A stretch of DNA of 64,000 bases from Cucumis sativus (GCF_000004075.3 NC_026660.2:24555498-24619497); one strand, 5' to 3'. Shown: positions 12,827 to 27,300, numbered from the stretch's first letter. The notes: generated from the sequence alone by a model not told the origin. Numbers and translations: made by a program.

Positions 12827-15800
12827 GTGTCTCAGAATTACCTACGAAGGAGAGTAATGTCCTGAAAGGTCATGAAGGTGGAGTTCTAGCTGCAAGGTTC
12901 AATAGCGATGGCAATTACTGCCTCAGCTGTGGCAAGGACCGCACTATTCGTCTCTGGAATCCTCACCGTGGCATTCACATTAAGACCTACAAATCACATG
13001 GCCGTGAAGTCCGCGACGTCCATGTCACCCCGTAATTCCTCTATCTTCTGGGATTCCCCCATTTTCCTCACATTTCAATGTTAGGGTTCTTTTGCACTGC
13101 TACTGATCTTTGTATATGTATGCTCCTTTCTTTGCTTTAGAGACAACTCCAAGTTATGTTCTTGCGGCGGTGATCGCCAAGTCTTCTATTGGGATGTTTC
13201 TACAGGTCGCGTCATTCGAAAATTTCGTGGCCACGATGGCGAGGTTTGTCGAACTTTGTGACTTTTTATTGGAAATTTCGAGTTGGGTTATTCGTAATTT
13301 TTTATTTGGATGAATCAAAGTGCATTATTATAATCTTATGGTTATCGACATTTTTTTTTGGTTTAGGTGAATGCTGTGAAATTTAATGAGTATGCTTCTG
13401 TCGTAGTCTCAGCAGGCTATGATCAATCATTGCGTGCTTGGGACTGCAGATCTCATAGCACTGAGCCAATTCAGGTTTTAATTTTTACTTCTTAATTTAC
13501 TCGTCAAAATAGTTTTGTTAGCTGTCAGTTTTAGCTGATTATTTATTTGATTTGGTTGTTCTTCAGATCATCGATACATTTTCAGACAGTGTAATGTCTG
13601 TTTGCTTAACAAAGAGTGAAATTATTGGAGGAAGTGTTGATGGTACTGTTCGGACATTTGATATGCGAATTGGCAGGTAAGTTCAGTTCAGTTTTTTCTA
13701 CTTCTCTTACAAACCAAAATTCCAGCCAAATGATTTGCTAAATTAAGATAGTTTGTTCTTTTTTATTCACTCACAAAGAATTTTTCTTTAATAATTTGGC
13801 TTTGTGCCGCAGGGAGTTTTTGGTTTTATACATTGTTTCTTGTCCAAAAGATAAATTGGTTTTTCTTATTAAAAAAAGATAAATTGGTTGTGAAGATGAG
13901 TTATTAAACTATGCAAAGATGAGAAGCCCCTTGCATTCGTTAATGACAACTCGGATATTTTTTTTCCTACAAATAGAGAAATATCAGATAACTTGGGGCA
14001 AACTGTAAATTGCATCTCCATGTCCAACGATGCCAATTGCATATTAGCTAGTTGCTTAGATTCAACTCTCCGTCTATTGGACAGGTATGTCTAAGGTTTG
14101 TAGTAATTTAAAGGGTCCGTCACACGTGCTTTCTTAATTTTCAAAACTCGTAAACTGGTTTTTTTTTTTTTCATATAAGGTCTTCTGGTGAGCTATTACA
14201 AGAATACAAGGGCCATACTTGTAAGGTTAGCATGATCTGAATCTTGGAAATGTCATAGTTTAATTTGGATTGTTTAATCATCAATTTTTAACAAAAATGA
14301 ATGGGCCTTCATTAGTTTCTTATCCTTGTAAAATTGTACTCTATTTGTACTGATGTAGATCTTTAAAGTATTTTTTATGTGTACTTTCATCATCTTCAAA
14401 AGAAAAAAGAAAAAAGAAAATTGGCACCATCGATTACTTTTGAAGCTTCACTTTCGTTCTTTATAACTCAGCACATCTCTGGTATTTTCAATAGTCTTAC
14501 AAGCTGGATTGCTGCCTTACCAATACGGATGCACATGTAACTGGCGGATCTGAGGATGGATTTGTCTACTTTTGGGATTTAGTAGATGCATCTGTTGTCT
14601 CCAAGTTTCGAGCTCATTCCTCTGTCGTAAGCCTTTATTCCTTAACCTTTTCAGTTTTATATGATCTAGTGTAGTGCATTTCTTCCTCTCTATAAGTTTT
14701 TTCAGTGTTTATGATAAAGTGTTTAGAATAATAATATTTTTAAAAAGAAAAGAATAAGCTGCATATTCCTTAGTTGTAATTCTGGACCTTCTAAATGAGC
14801 TACAATCTTCTTATAGGAAATAGATGAACTTTATCATGTTGTGAGTGTTATTTGACACCGAAACTACTTTTTTGCATAAATAATAGGTAGTTGATATTTA
14901 CACCACATAGATCTAATCTCACATATTCCAACTCTGCACGCTTGTGTTTAGTTTAGCTCTAACTGTGCTTGTTACCAGCATCAACTAGATGTAAAATCGA
15001 GCCTTCATTGAGTTAGAATGAAATTATACAAAGGATTCGAATGGGCATATAAAAAGATAGCTCTCCAAGATAAGCTAAACAAGTAGTTATGCATAAAGGC
15101 CACCTTTTCAGGATAATAAGTACTATCAAACAATTACAAAAACCATTGGGATGAGGTGTGGTTACTTGTTAGATTTCATGTGTCTAGCTGAAGAGTGCAA
15201 TTTTTTCTTATATATAAAAAAAAAAAGATAAGTGCAAATTGTGTTGTCGCTGTTGTCTTGTTTGTAAGGTGAGGTCTGTATGGAAATACCCTTTCGACTT
15301 GGGGATTTGCTGACTAACTGTTGGGCACAGCGTAAATTTCCGCATGCACATTGGTATAATAACAAAATTGTCGTTGGCCAAACCAATTTTCTACTTGGTA
15401 CTGACACCAAAATCTCCAATCAACCTGCCATCCGCACATTTGAGAAGCTGGATAAAATTTACTTGAACACACAAGTACAAGCACCTGACAAGATTGAAAA
15501 CACTCAATAAAAAACTTGACTTTGGATTGATTGAAGCCATCGACACATAAATATTCTGTCTCTAAGTAGCCAAGTCCATAGCGTATTCGCTCAAGGTTAA
15601 ACTATTATATTTGAAAGTCGTAAAAAAGATTGGTGCATTCGTTAAGTCCAAAGGTGTATAGAGCTCGTAATTTCCTTTGTGCATGCAAAATGCTGTCTCG
15701 AAAACATTCACTAGCTCAACCCAGATTTACTGATGTCTTAGACTCCAAAGCCTGCTTTGAGTAATGGTGTTTCTGCTTAGTTCATCAAGCAGTCTGTCTA

Positions 15801-18468
15801 TGAGTCTATGACAGAGATCAGAGACTCGTATCGAATGATCTTTTGTGAGTACTATGATCTGTATGTAAATCATGGATATAAACAAAGTAGGTCACCAGTT
15901 TTGTTTAGCATTTTGAATACTTTGGATGAGTAGAATTGGGGTGGACATTCATCTGCTGCTCAGTTGAACAATTCCATTTTACATTTAATTGCATTCCTAC
16001 GAGTAATGTGGATGGACCTAGCATTACGGGTTGGTGTCCCTCCCTTTTCTGTATCTTTTCCTAATAAGTTGCGTTATTAGTGGAGTTGAAGGCCATTGCT
16101 TGTGTTAGAAATAGTGGGCTTGGGTCTTGTTGAAAGCCGAAGTGTAGTTGAGATTTACTTTGCCCTATTTTTCATTATTTTAATTAGGCTCGTGTTGCTT
16201 ATAAATATTTTTCCTTTGTACCTTTATCATTATCAGAAAATAATAAGAAACATCTATAGATTCTACACAGTGGTTTTTCTTCCTGTATTAGGGTTTTCAC
16301 GTAGACCTTGTGTTCTTTCTTTGTCTCTATTTTTTAATAGCTTGGCTTAGTGACACTTCAGAGGACCTCGTTCTAATGCACTTTATAAGTTATTCATATT
16401 GTTACCATATAATGATAGATTTGTTAGGTCAACTCTTGCAATGTTTTAGTGACATGGCCTCTCGGCTTCATTGAAGCTTCCATCAAAGAACAAAGCATAA
16501 CTTTTTAGATGGGTCAAGAATCCAATTCCAGGAACCATTCAGAACCAGTCAAAGAAATAGATGTTAGAAGATAGGAAGAGGGCCCACTCAACAATTTCAT
16601 CATCTTTAAGATTCCCTTGAAGCTCATCTCTCATCTCCGAAACTTTGTTTTCAGCATGCCACATATTAGCCACATATTAGCCACAGTAACATTAGCTTGA
16701 TTGTAGAGTATGCAGCTTTTCGGATACAATGTAGCAATTATGAATCATTGGACAAAACATCATGACAAAAAGAAGTGTGAATAGGATTGCCCAAACGTCT
16801 TCTAATTGACCATAACCATACTGTTCAACATTGAAATGGATCTCCATGGAGCTTTTGAAGTTCCTAAATTGGAAGATATTGCCAATGTTGGTTAGCTGCC
16901 GTGGGGTGGTACTTTGCATTAAGGATATCCCATCTAAAAGCACCATCTTCACGGGGAATCTCCATATCTATTTAGATCAAAGAGCTTCACTCCAATGCTC
17001 GAGATTGCCAATAGCTAATCCACCCAATTGAAGAGAAAGTTGAATTTTTGCTCAATTCACATAGTGCATTCTGTCATCTTCCTCGGCATCTCATGCTAAA
17101 GAAAATTCCTAATGACTTTTCGATTGCTTTTGCAATCTAGGTAGCATTTTGACTAAGGATAGATAATACATACACATATTAGAAAGGGTAGATTGGATGA
17201 TTGTCTGCCAACTCCTTTGGGTATGAAAGAAAATTCCAATTAAGGAAGGGACACTTGTAAAAATAGCAAAAAAAATTATGATAATAAGGCTCATGTTACT
17301 ACATTTTCTAAATTGCAAAAGTAATGAATTTAAAAGTCGATAACCCTCTGATAGTCCTTCGATAGTCGTCTGATAGCTGTGATATCACTAATTACTTGTC
17401 ATATTTGTCATATTCGCAATATGCAAAAAAGAGGTGTCATTGCCTATTTTTTCTAAATGTTTTTGTCATCTGATACAATTTCTCATTAAGAAATGTCCTA
17501 TGTTAGATTTTCTACCGGATTTGTATTCTGATTAAGATTCGCTCAGTTTTAGTTAAAAATGAAGTGTGGTCGACGGATGGGTATTTCTGTAAGAAGTTTG
17601 AACCATGGGATGAGAAGCTGGAAGGAAGTAAAAAATTCCCCCACATCGAGGGTGGTTTTACACATGTAGTTTCCTTCGAGTCAATAGAGTATTGAATGAA
17701 ACCACTGTGTTCTTTATTAACTTCAGCCCTGTTTTTTTGGAACTTAGAAATATTTATGCATGGACATTCTCATTTTCCTTGTTATGTTAAGATTGTTTAG
17801 AGTAAGTTTAACTCAATGGTATTTGACAAAACCTTCAAATTTAGAGTTTGAAGGTTTGTTTTCCCCTATCATAGTTGTACTAAAAAACGAATGTTTAGTT
17901 AAAATAATTATGAATAAATTGATGCCATGCACATCCCACACTAACTAAAGTATAGTTGCACTAAAATTAAATTAACTTGATTTGTACAAAGATTTTCTTT
18001 TGTCTCACTAAAATAATTCAAAAAAGAAAACTTTGTTTTACTATTTAATTTCAAATTCAATGTGTTGTTTTCTTTATAATTAAATATGTAGTTTAGAAGG
18101 AAATGTCAAGTTAATATGAATTAGTAGCGTAGAAAATAAACTGAACTTAGAGTATACTGTAGTACATTCAGGGCATCTTTGTTCCCAAAAAAATATTTAT
18201 GAAATTTTATGTAATCATAATACATTATTGGGCAGAAAGTTCTTTTATTTTAAAATAATATATATGTAAAACATCGTTGTCTAAATACTCATGTACAACA
18301 GTACAGGTACGACAAGATGTAAATTAAGGCGAGGTGATGGTTCTAAAATACACATGTTCATAGATGCTTCTTTCCTTTTCACAGGTGACAAGTGTGAGTT
18401 ACCATCCAAAAGATAAATGTATGATAACTGCCTCGGTTGATGGGACGATTCGGGTTTGGAAGACATAA
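12823..18468 (+). CDS. WDR83: WD40 repeat protein, WDR83/MORG1-like
   Basis: Eight coding exons: 12823-13031, 13141-13243, 13367-13474, 13567-13676, 13977-14084, 14180-14225, 14495-14626 and 18385-18468. They total 900 nt or 299 aa, all with GT-AG introns. The product is one seven-bladed WD40 propeller. Blade 1 shows GHEGGVLAARFNSDGNYCLS ending in TIRLW, blade 2 ends in QVFYWD, blade 3 in LRAWD, blade 4 in VRTFD, blade 5 in LRLLD, blade 6 in VYFWD and the last in TIRVWK. Animal WDR83 (MORG1) is an ERK-pathway scaffold that also binds spliceosome components; the plant role is less defined. The first six introns are 92-300 bp, but the seventh is 3758 bp and contains transposon remains, so splicing must bridge it to add the last 27 residues, which complete the propeller. 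Confidence 0.95.
16103..16339 (+). mobile_element. Probable solo Copia-type LTR in WDR83 intron 7
   Basis: The segment begins TGTTAGAAATA, carries a TATAAATAT box near 16198 and contains a GGGTTTTCACGTAGACC-like motif followed by TTGTGTTCTTTCTTTG, which is typical of the R-U5 part of plant Copia LTRs. A perfect 5-bp direct repeat GCTTG flanks it at 16098-16102 and 16340-16344. The 3' end reads TA rather than the canonical CA. No coding interior or second LTR is seen, consistent with recombination to a solo LTR. Confidence 0.6.
16659..16680. repeat. 11-bp direct tandem repeat
   Basis: Two perfect copies of CCACATATTAG lie inside WDR83 intron 7, beside the LINE remnant. Confidence 0.85.
16690..17330 (-). 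mobile_element. Decayed LINE (non-LTR retrotransposon) fragment
   Basis: Minus-strand frames, broken by stops and frame changes, carry two motifs of the region downstream of the reverse transcriptase in plant L1-type LINEs. One is TIIQSTLSNMCMYYLSL at about 17150-17215, like the usual LI-S-L-S-PTYYLSL block. The other is GGLAIGNL at about 17003-17026, like GGLGIGNL. A further REDGAFRWDIL-like stretch lies near 16930. There is no full ORF, so this is a dead fragment inserted antisense to the host gene WDR83. Confidence 0.6.
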
Positions 18469-20836
18469 GAGCCAAGAGGAAGAAGAACATGAATTTCCTC
18501 GGCTTAATAATGCACATTATGCTCTGAGGTATTTACTTCTTGATACAATTTAATGCAGTGATTCCAATCTTGAATTATTAGAGTTTGAAATTAAACTTGT
18601 GGTGTTTAAGACTCATGATAATGCTGGTGGTATTTATTTTATCAATCAATATCAAGTTGACATAGAGTGTTTGATCATGGTCCAACAATAAGAATCCTTA
18701 CTAGTACAATAATTCATCATTTTGTATCTTTAAACTTAATGAAGTTACTTGATAAAGTAACAACATGGTTGAAAAAGATGTTTTTCCCCTTTGGGTCTCA
18801 AACTTGAATTATGTTTGGCCTACAAGTCTTTAAGTGTACAAGATCAGCTAGGTTTTGATATCAAGATATTTTAGGTTTTGATATCAACTTCAACCCCCTA
18901 ATTTATTGTTCTACCCTCTGCCGACATGAAATGTTGCATCGTATAGAGTTTTCCCCTAGTTTGTATTACAAATTGTTTCAAAACATTGAAAGTTTAATCT
19001 CAAAACTGATAATTTCAAGTGAATTAGTTGAAAGTCTGTTTTTCCATTCTCCGAAGTTTCATGCACAGATTTCTTGATTTAAAACAAAAGCAAATTATAT
19101 AGCTCTGGGCATTTACATTTTTTTTTCTTATATGCTTTCTTTCAGGCTCTGCAGAATGCCAATCATAAGCCAAAGCCTCTCTAACTTTGTCCTTGAGTTT
19201 CAACTAATAATCTCATAAAGTTGTTTATTGACCATTCCAATTTCGAACTCCTACCATAATTTGCAAATTAATCGACGTTTTATGACCGCTAAATTGCAAT
19301 CTCATTCATTGGCTCCTAGAATTGAAGTTTTCAGATCATCTGGTAAGGAACTGAGAAAGAGGTATTAAGGTATGTTAAAGATAATTTGTTTCCCCTTAGA
19401 AACATATTGATTACAAAGCAAAAACAAGGTTGATACCTTAACTTTGGTGTACCAAATTTTAGAAGAATGAAGTGGGCTTACACTGACAAAAGTAAATGAA
19501 GATTGAATTGAAACACAAGTCAGTAGTTGGACCTGCCTTCCAAATTCAATAAATTTCCATCATAATTTCACTTTGTAATTTCCTTCTTCATTTGACATCA
19601 TTTCCTATGTCTTCTTATGGCTTTCAGATTTCACCAACTCATCATCATTATTATTATTATTGAGTATACTCTCTCTTACTTAACTTCATCTTCATTTGTT
19701 TTGGACTTTTTTTCCTTTTTTTTTTTTTTTATAAACTCTATATAGCTTAATGTGGTAGTTATACTCACTCAACCTTTTATTTATCTATTGGAAAATGAGA
19801 ACTAGAGAGAATTAAACACAACATATTATAATGTTCAACCATTATCTTAATCACTTCACATTTTGATGTTCGTGTCCGTTAGTCTTAAACTAACTTTAAA
19901 GATTTGTCTAATTCATTTTTATGTTTAGTACCTCCTTTACTCTTTTAAAAATATCCAAAACGTCTTTAAACTCTTAATTCTGCCTCCAATGGATCCTAAA
20001 CTTACATAAGTTATATAATCCCACCGATAGATCAAACGTATTATCTCTAACACCTTTATTCAATTCATATTCCTTTTTAAGCATTAGACCAATTCGTTGG
20101 GAAGTACTGATTAAATGTTCTAAACAGAAACTGGTTTGGGCGATTCATTGTGTTCTTTTAAAAAAATTGCTTTAAATTCAACATAAATTTTACATATAAA
20201 ATAAGGAATTAGAAAACATTACACAGACGCACACACATGGAGGGAAATATAGAAATAAATTTAGGGATGAATTTGAAAATTGAAAATCAGTGTACTTGAA
20301 ATGTAAAGTTGAATGGTACATAAATGCGAGATGTAAGGATTGTGCACAGAATTCAATGAGAATGTGAGCTCAATGCTCATCTCTAAAATAACCCTTTTGT
20401 TTTTTGGCATAACAACAATTTTATGAAATATATCTTTATTAAATTAACTGTTTATTTAGAATGTTTATGTTTTTATTTTTTAAATTAACTTCACTTCATC
20501 ATCAGAAACAAACATTTCTTTAATCTACAAAATTATTCTCTCTTCTTACAATCATAATATATATAAATTATTTCGCTATAGAAGAACTTTTGTGAACTTT
20601 AAAAAGGTCTTGTGTGTGTTTTTTTTTAATGTTTTGAAATTTAAGTTCAATACTTGCTAATGTCTTTTATTAGTATGGTATATTTTTTAGTGGTGTTTTC
20701 AAGATCTATATTAAGTTCCAAAAACTAAAAAGAAATGTAGATTTGTTTGATGATAATTTCATTTTTAATTCTTTGGTTTTTACTTCAATTATGATTTTTA
20801 CCTTTTTAATTAAAAGGAGAATTGTAATAGATGACA

Positions 20837-20840
<4 letters not shown>

Positions 20841-20910
<70 letters not shown>
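20841..20910. repeat. (TA)35 microsatellite
   Basis: Seventy uninterrupted bases of alternating TA. Such tracts are hypermutable and can extrude cruciforms, and their length is often wrong in assemblies. Confidence 0.97.
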
Positions 20911-20914
<4 letters not shown>

Positions 20915-21333
20915 CAAAATTTTAAATATATATAAAATATTAAAACTATTTACTTTCTTTTTTATATTTATAAATAGTTTCAAAATAACAATTTCTCTTT
21001 TGGATTTTCCTAATATATATTTGAATATCTTAAAGAAAACGGATGTGATTGTTGTTATTATTTTGTCACCAAATATCCACACACAGCTATATCAACACAT
21101 CAATACATATATTTAAGTTATCCAATATATATATATATTTGTTAACAAAAGATTAGCTTGATTAAATTTGTACTAAAAAGAACCAAACTCAATTTCATAT
21201 TAGAAACGTTACACCTTACAACATGGATAAAAACAAAATATGCAAAACGATAGAAAATCGATAAGAATTAAGATAGGTGGAAAAAGAATAGTATAATTTA
21301 GGCTTCATTCATCTTTATTCAATCTAAGATTGT

Positions 21334-21359
21334 AGAGAGAGAGAGAGAGAGAGAGAGAG
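21334..21359. repeat. (AG)13 microsatellite
   Basis: Thirteen perfect AG units in an intergenic stretch with no confirmed neighbouring gene. Confidence 0.95.
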
Positions 21360-24300
21360 TTTGGTGTATAAGTGGTTGGCTGGATTCCTCAATGGGTATA
21401 ACACATGGGGCAGTCTCTTTTGTGTCCCAAAGACCAAACCCTACTTTCTCTATCTAACCCTAAAATTCCAATTGTTTTCAATTTCACTTTCCACCAAAGC
21501 AAAACACAAAAAGAGAAGTCTATGCCCTCCTCACAGCTGTCTTTTAATGGAAAACATCAACACTCTTTCTATTTAAGATTCTATATATGAAGAACTCACC
21601 TCTCCATTTTTCTTCAATATATATATTTTTCTTTATGTTCTTAACAAAAAAAAAAAAAACATCTTCACTTCTCTACTAAGTTTTTGCTTTCAAAAAATCT
21701 TACGTCTTTATTTAGTTTTGAAACAATCAATTACATAAAAAAACATAAAGTTTGTACCATTAATTTTATTTAAGTAAAAAGTTCAAATCTTCTGCTTCAC
21801 ACACCTAATGTCAACGAATAAAAGTTAAAATGAATGTGTGATATGACAATAGTAGAATCGTAGAGAAAATATGTTTTAGAGCTTTTTATTTAGTTGACAT
21901 TAAGTTATTCGATGATTGGTTTTTGCTTTAATAAAATAAATTCTCTTAAGAAAGTTATTTTTATTGTAATCCATGGGTGTAGGAAGATGTTTCCAATCTT
22001 TTTTTTTTTTTTTTTTGTTGAAAAGCAATCGAGAAATAGTAAATACCAATTTACGTTTGATTTCAAATTTATCCCTAATTGATTCAACTCCATAAGTAGT
22101 TTTAAGTTAAAATCGGTTTTTTTTCTTGGAATCAACCATTAGAATTTATATAATTATTGACATATTTTATGAATACAATAGTTGAAATTCTAACCCAAAT
22201 TCCTAAAACAAAAAAACAAGTTTTAAAAAAGCCTTTTAATTTTTAAAACTACTAGATTTTTATCACAAACAAATTTGAAGTGTTTTGCGTGTGTTCATAT
22301 AGACTTGCTCTTTGTTTTTCAAAATACAAATTCAAAACTTAGACCAAAACAATCAGCTTTATTATCTAAGTCAAATCTATTCATGATAAATTTTATTGTC
22401 GATAAACTAAACAATACTCTAACGCTGATTAATTTGTACTAACAATATATAAAACCAAGATTAACTTTTATAAACTTTTTTTTACAATATATATTATATT
22501 TGCTTGTGACCCACGGATGTGGCATTCTACAATTGGTAGACGAGTCCATGAAAGTCTAATCCACGGTGGCTAATTAACTCAATTAAAATAAAATAATGTA
22601 TTTAAAATATAAAAGTATAATAATTAATTATCATTTTGATTATTATTATTATTTCTATGGGTAATGATGCCCCAAATTAAAGTACTTTTTAATGAGTGGC
22701 GTTGGGTGATTGGTTAAAAAACTGAATTAACCTTCTGATTGTAATCCATTTCCCCCTTTTAACCCCCTCCCCTTTTTCCTCTTCTAATAGATTAGTGTTT
22801 CATTGCATTTTTCTTATAATTAAAATCATGCACTTAAATTCTCCTAAACTACTTTATATGTTGTACCTTCTCAATAATTGCCTTTATATATATATTCCTT
22901 CAATTGTATTTACCATTAAAAAAAAAGTTTAACTACTTTTACCACATCTACTACTTGTGTTATATACCTTCATTTTCAAAACTTTAAGATGATTTATTGA
23001 TTCACGTGGCCTTGTTATCTTATCATCTCGTAGGCTATATATATATATGGTATAATGTTGCATCAGTTACTATGACTATGTTTTTCCTATTTTTATTTAA
23101 TCATTAAAATGTTTATATTCAATGAAGATATGGTCCTCTCGCTTTAATTTAGTTGTGTCACGAACTACTCTTAACTAGAAATAAGTTATATTTATAGATA
23201 CGTCATACCTTTATAACCCTGGAAAAACTAACATATATTTTAAATATTATTTGTCCATTTCCAAACATACTTTTCATTTCATGATTTTATTGTTTGCCAT
23301 CAATATATCTCGTATACGAATTAAAGTTGTATTACTCTAAACTAAAATATTGTTGGTAAAGACAATGGAACCCTTCATGTCTTCACAAATTGTGTTGTAC
23401 TTATTGTCCATGTTGAACATAAATTATGGTGGTTATACCATTAGAGATAAGTATTATGACTAATCTAGAAACTCATTGCATAATCATCAACAAACAATAT
23501 AATATACATATGCAAATTGTACTTTTTAAAGTATGGTGAAGTATGTAATTAAATAAATATCTCAAACAAAATACTTAGAAACATAAATTGAGATTTTTTA
23601 GACTCGAATGAATTATAGAGATCAAACACTCGTTTGTAAAATAAGTAAATAATAATGATATAATAACAAATATAAGTAAAAAAAGTAAAAACCTAGACAT
23701 AACCTTTTATGGTAGAGAAAAGTAATTATGGAACTATATTGCGGGAATGAAATAGTATTTTCCGATAAAAAAAAAGTCTATATCTTGATGCATTATTAAT
23801 AAAAGTTTCTAATTTTGTTGTAAGAGATAGTTGGTCTTTTTGTCTTTGTCAGTCGATTTCTACAACATGTCACGTATAGATCTCTCTTGTTTTCTATTAA
23901 TACAAAACTTTGTTTTCAACTCCCAATTGTTAGATAAAATAAGTAAAAGATAAAAGGTGGAAAAAAAAGGAAAGGAGTATGTGGGAAAGTAGAAAGGAAT
24001 TAAAAAGAATGAATAGCATTATATTGAATTGGAAGTAACTGAATGTTGAAGAAAAGTGAAAATAAAAGGTGAGGGGAAGGGAAATTCACATGGAGGGTTT
24101 TGTATAAATTATTATAATGTAGGGTGTGGACAAGAGGTTTGGTTTGGTTTGGTTTTTATGCTTCCTTTGAGGTCACGTCCTGATCACTAAAAAGCAAGCA
24201 AAGTTGAGACCCCCATTTCATTTCCATTTTCAAACCTCAACTCTTTTACCCTTCCCTACACGTGTGTTGCCCATAATCATTTTCTCAATTCCCTCCATTA

Positions 24301-27300
24301 CCATTTGCCACCTATATATCCATCCCTATTACCCCCCCTTTTATTTTCCAACTACAATTAGTTTCCCTTTTCTAAAATGAAATAAACAAGTAAATAAAAG
24401 AGAAAAAGGGAAGGGTCAAAATGAGAATATAAAAAAGAAGCAAGATTGATACAGTAATGATTCAGGTTAGAAATAGGGGGAGCCCATAACTTTAGATAAA
24501 AAGGAACAACTTTTGAATGTAAATTGTTAATTAATATATGAATAAGAGAAAAAGTAACTACGTTCTTTTGTTTCCAAATGAATTGTTTGTACGTTTCGTT
24601 CATTTCATCCACCGACACCGGTTGGTACCACGTGGCATTTCTTCAGTTTAATTATATTAAATCATTGCATTATTTTATTTTATTTCTTTTAACATAACAT
24701 AAAATAAAATAAAATTGATGGGGGAAAAAAGATAAAAACAATTTATTAAATTCCACAACCAGTTTCACTTCTTTCTAAACCAAACAGTTTTAGTTTTATT
24801 TTTCCTTTTGGAAATAACAATAAAGAAGGGAGGTGGGGGTGTGTTCATAATTGATATCGTAATAATCTGACACCCATCTCTGTCATATTTGGTGGACTCC
24901 GTGACTTCCCCCCCCTCCTCTTTCGCTCAATTTTATTTTTTCACAAAACGCTTCTCTACACCTACGTTAATTTCCGCGCTACCATTCTTACTACGCTAAC
25001 ACCTTTTTTACTCCTAAATAATAATGACATAAAGTTACTCAGCTTTTAACCTTCATTTTAGACAACTTCACCAGATGCCACACTCCATCTAAAATAATAT
25101 GACGTTCATGAGAACATTTGTCGTTAAGTCAGTGTGTCTAAACTACTCCCATTTGAGAAGAAATTTGAGTGAATATAGAATCATACCAGGAACAAATTAC
25201 ATGATTTTAGGTAAATACTATTTTTTAAAATTCTTGATTAACTATAATTTAACACCGTTTCTATTTACTAAAAACAATGTTTGTTTTTATTTATTTATTA
25301 TTATTTACCATAATTTACTATTTTATTTTTAAATTAAAACAGTTTAAACCTTCCAAATACACGTTATTTTAATTCAAATTACTTCAATCATAAACTATAT
25401 TATAACTTAATTATAATTAATAATTCATGACTATAACATTTATTTATTTATTTATTGATTTCACACTTTTGAATTTGAGGAAAAGAGAGGTGAAGTAAAA
25501 TAACTCAAAATGGTAATAGAAATGATGCAATAATATAAAGATATTTATAATTAACGAGAGAGATTCTCATAATTAGGAAACAAATTTTAAAGTCGAAGAA
25601 ATAAATATATTGTAAAGTGAAGAAAATACGATCGTCAACATATGTATATTATATTGTATATCAACTATGCAACCAAATATGAATACAGTATCTATAGTTT
25701 ATTTATATCTATCGATTAGGTTAAAAAAAAAGGTCTAAATTTACGTGCACAAAATTAAAATATGTTGCCACTTTTGCAAACTATTTTTTTGTGGTGTGAC
25801 GCATGTGCACATATGACAACATATATATGATTTTCCTATTTAATATCATTTTCTTTAAAAATTTTCCTTTTCTTTATTTTCATTTCTATTTTAATGCAAA
25901 ATATCCCATCTCTCCCCTCAAAATCTTTAATGCAAAATATTGACACATCAATTTCTTAAACCATACATTTATAAATAGAAAATGTTATACAAATACCATA
26001 TCAAACCATCTTGTACAGTTGAAGCATCCTTTCATTTAATTCATTTCTATAATTGTTACATGTTTACATTAAATATATATATACATGACAATGAATTAAA
26101 TACATGAAATCATCCGTCAAATTTTTTACCTCAAAGTTAATAGTACAAAATATCGTTTCTATACTCATTTAACTTGTTGTGCATGTCAAAATTTAATAAT
26201 AGATACATTAATTAAATTTATAATACACACAAGTCAAATAACAAATTCTAAGATTATTCTTTCATTTTTTATATCAAATATTAAAATGTTAGAAAATGTA
26301 GTAACCACACCATCTAAAGAAAAATTTAATTATAGAATCAAAATAGAATATATTTTGAATTTTTAAACTAAAATGAAATCTGATGGTATAGGAAAATTGG
26401 ATGCCCAATACTAAAAAACGTCTTGAGTGATGGAATTGTTGGTGGGGATAATAATGGGTGATTAGGAAAGTTAATATAACTTAGGTGGAAGGAGTTATTT
26501 CTTAGGAGACCAAACATATGTACACTCAATTCTCAATTTACTCAATAAAGTGCCCCAGATAATCATTCAATACGTGACTACGTCATTCCCACAAATTTTC
26601 AAGTGATAAATTAATCACAATTTGTTAAGGTAAGCCTAACTTAATAACAATGTTTAACACGGCTAGAGGCGAGAGTTTGAATATATATATTCCTCATTCT
26701 CATCATTCTAGTACAAAAAAAAATGATTTGAAAATTTATCAAATCTTTATAATTATGGTTATCAATAAATAATCTTATATCCAATATTTGAGGTTAATAG
26801 TAGACTCGTGAGATATGAAAAGTTGTGAAGTTCTAGAGCCCGCAACATATATAAGAAGTTAATAAGATATGAATTGATGTTTTTTAATAGCACGACTCAT
26901 AGATTCTTTGAACAAAAAATTTATCGTTGCTAGATGCAATGATCCATAATAGACCTATAATCAAAATATATTGCTACATTAAATAACTTGAAAAGTGTGT
27001 GGTTCAAATTAGCATAAATCTTATTAATTAATACGATTTTTTTATCCAAAAACTTCATATTTCAATCCCACTTTAAAAGATAAAATTTTAGATGAATGGG
27101 TGGCATGATGCATTTAAGTCTTTTTTGTTTCCTTATTTTATTTTTAATAAAGTTATGCTTAATTTATGAAGTAAAATCATTATACTAATGGTGTAAAAAA
27201 TGTGATTTATGTATTCCAATAATTGCATGGGTAAGAACCAAACATGAAAATCGATATCAAAGAACAGCAAAACGAGATGCTTGGAAACAAAATTTAAACG

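Noticed and set aside
15280..15510. 76-codon frame in WDR83 intron 7
   Set aside because: No recognisable motif, and it sits in an intron full of repeat debris. Possibly transposon-derived, but not supportable as a gene.
21334..21600. MicroRNA precursor after the (AG)13 run
   Set aside because: I looked for the conserved plant miRNA sequences I know on both strands and found none here.
24358..24618. 86-codon minus-strand frame in the intergenic region
   Set aside because: Biased composition, no homology that I recognise, and no exon partners or promoter evidence.
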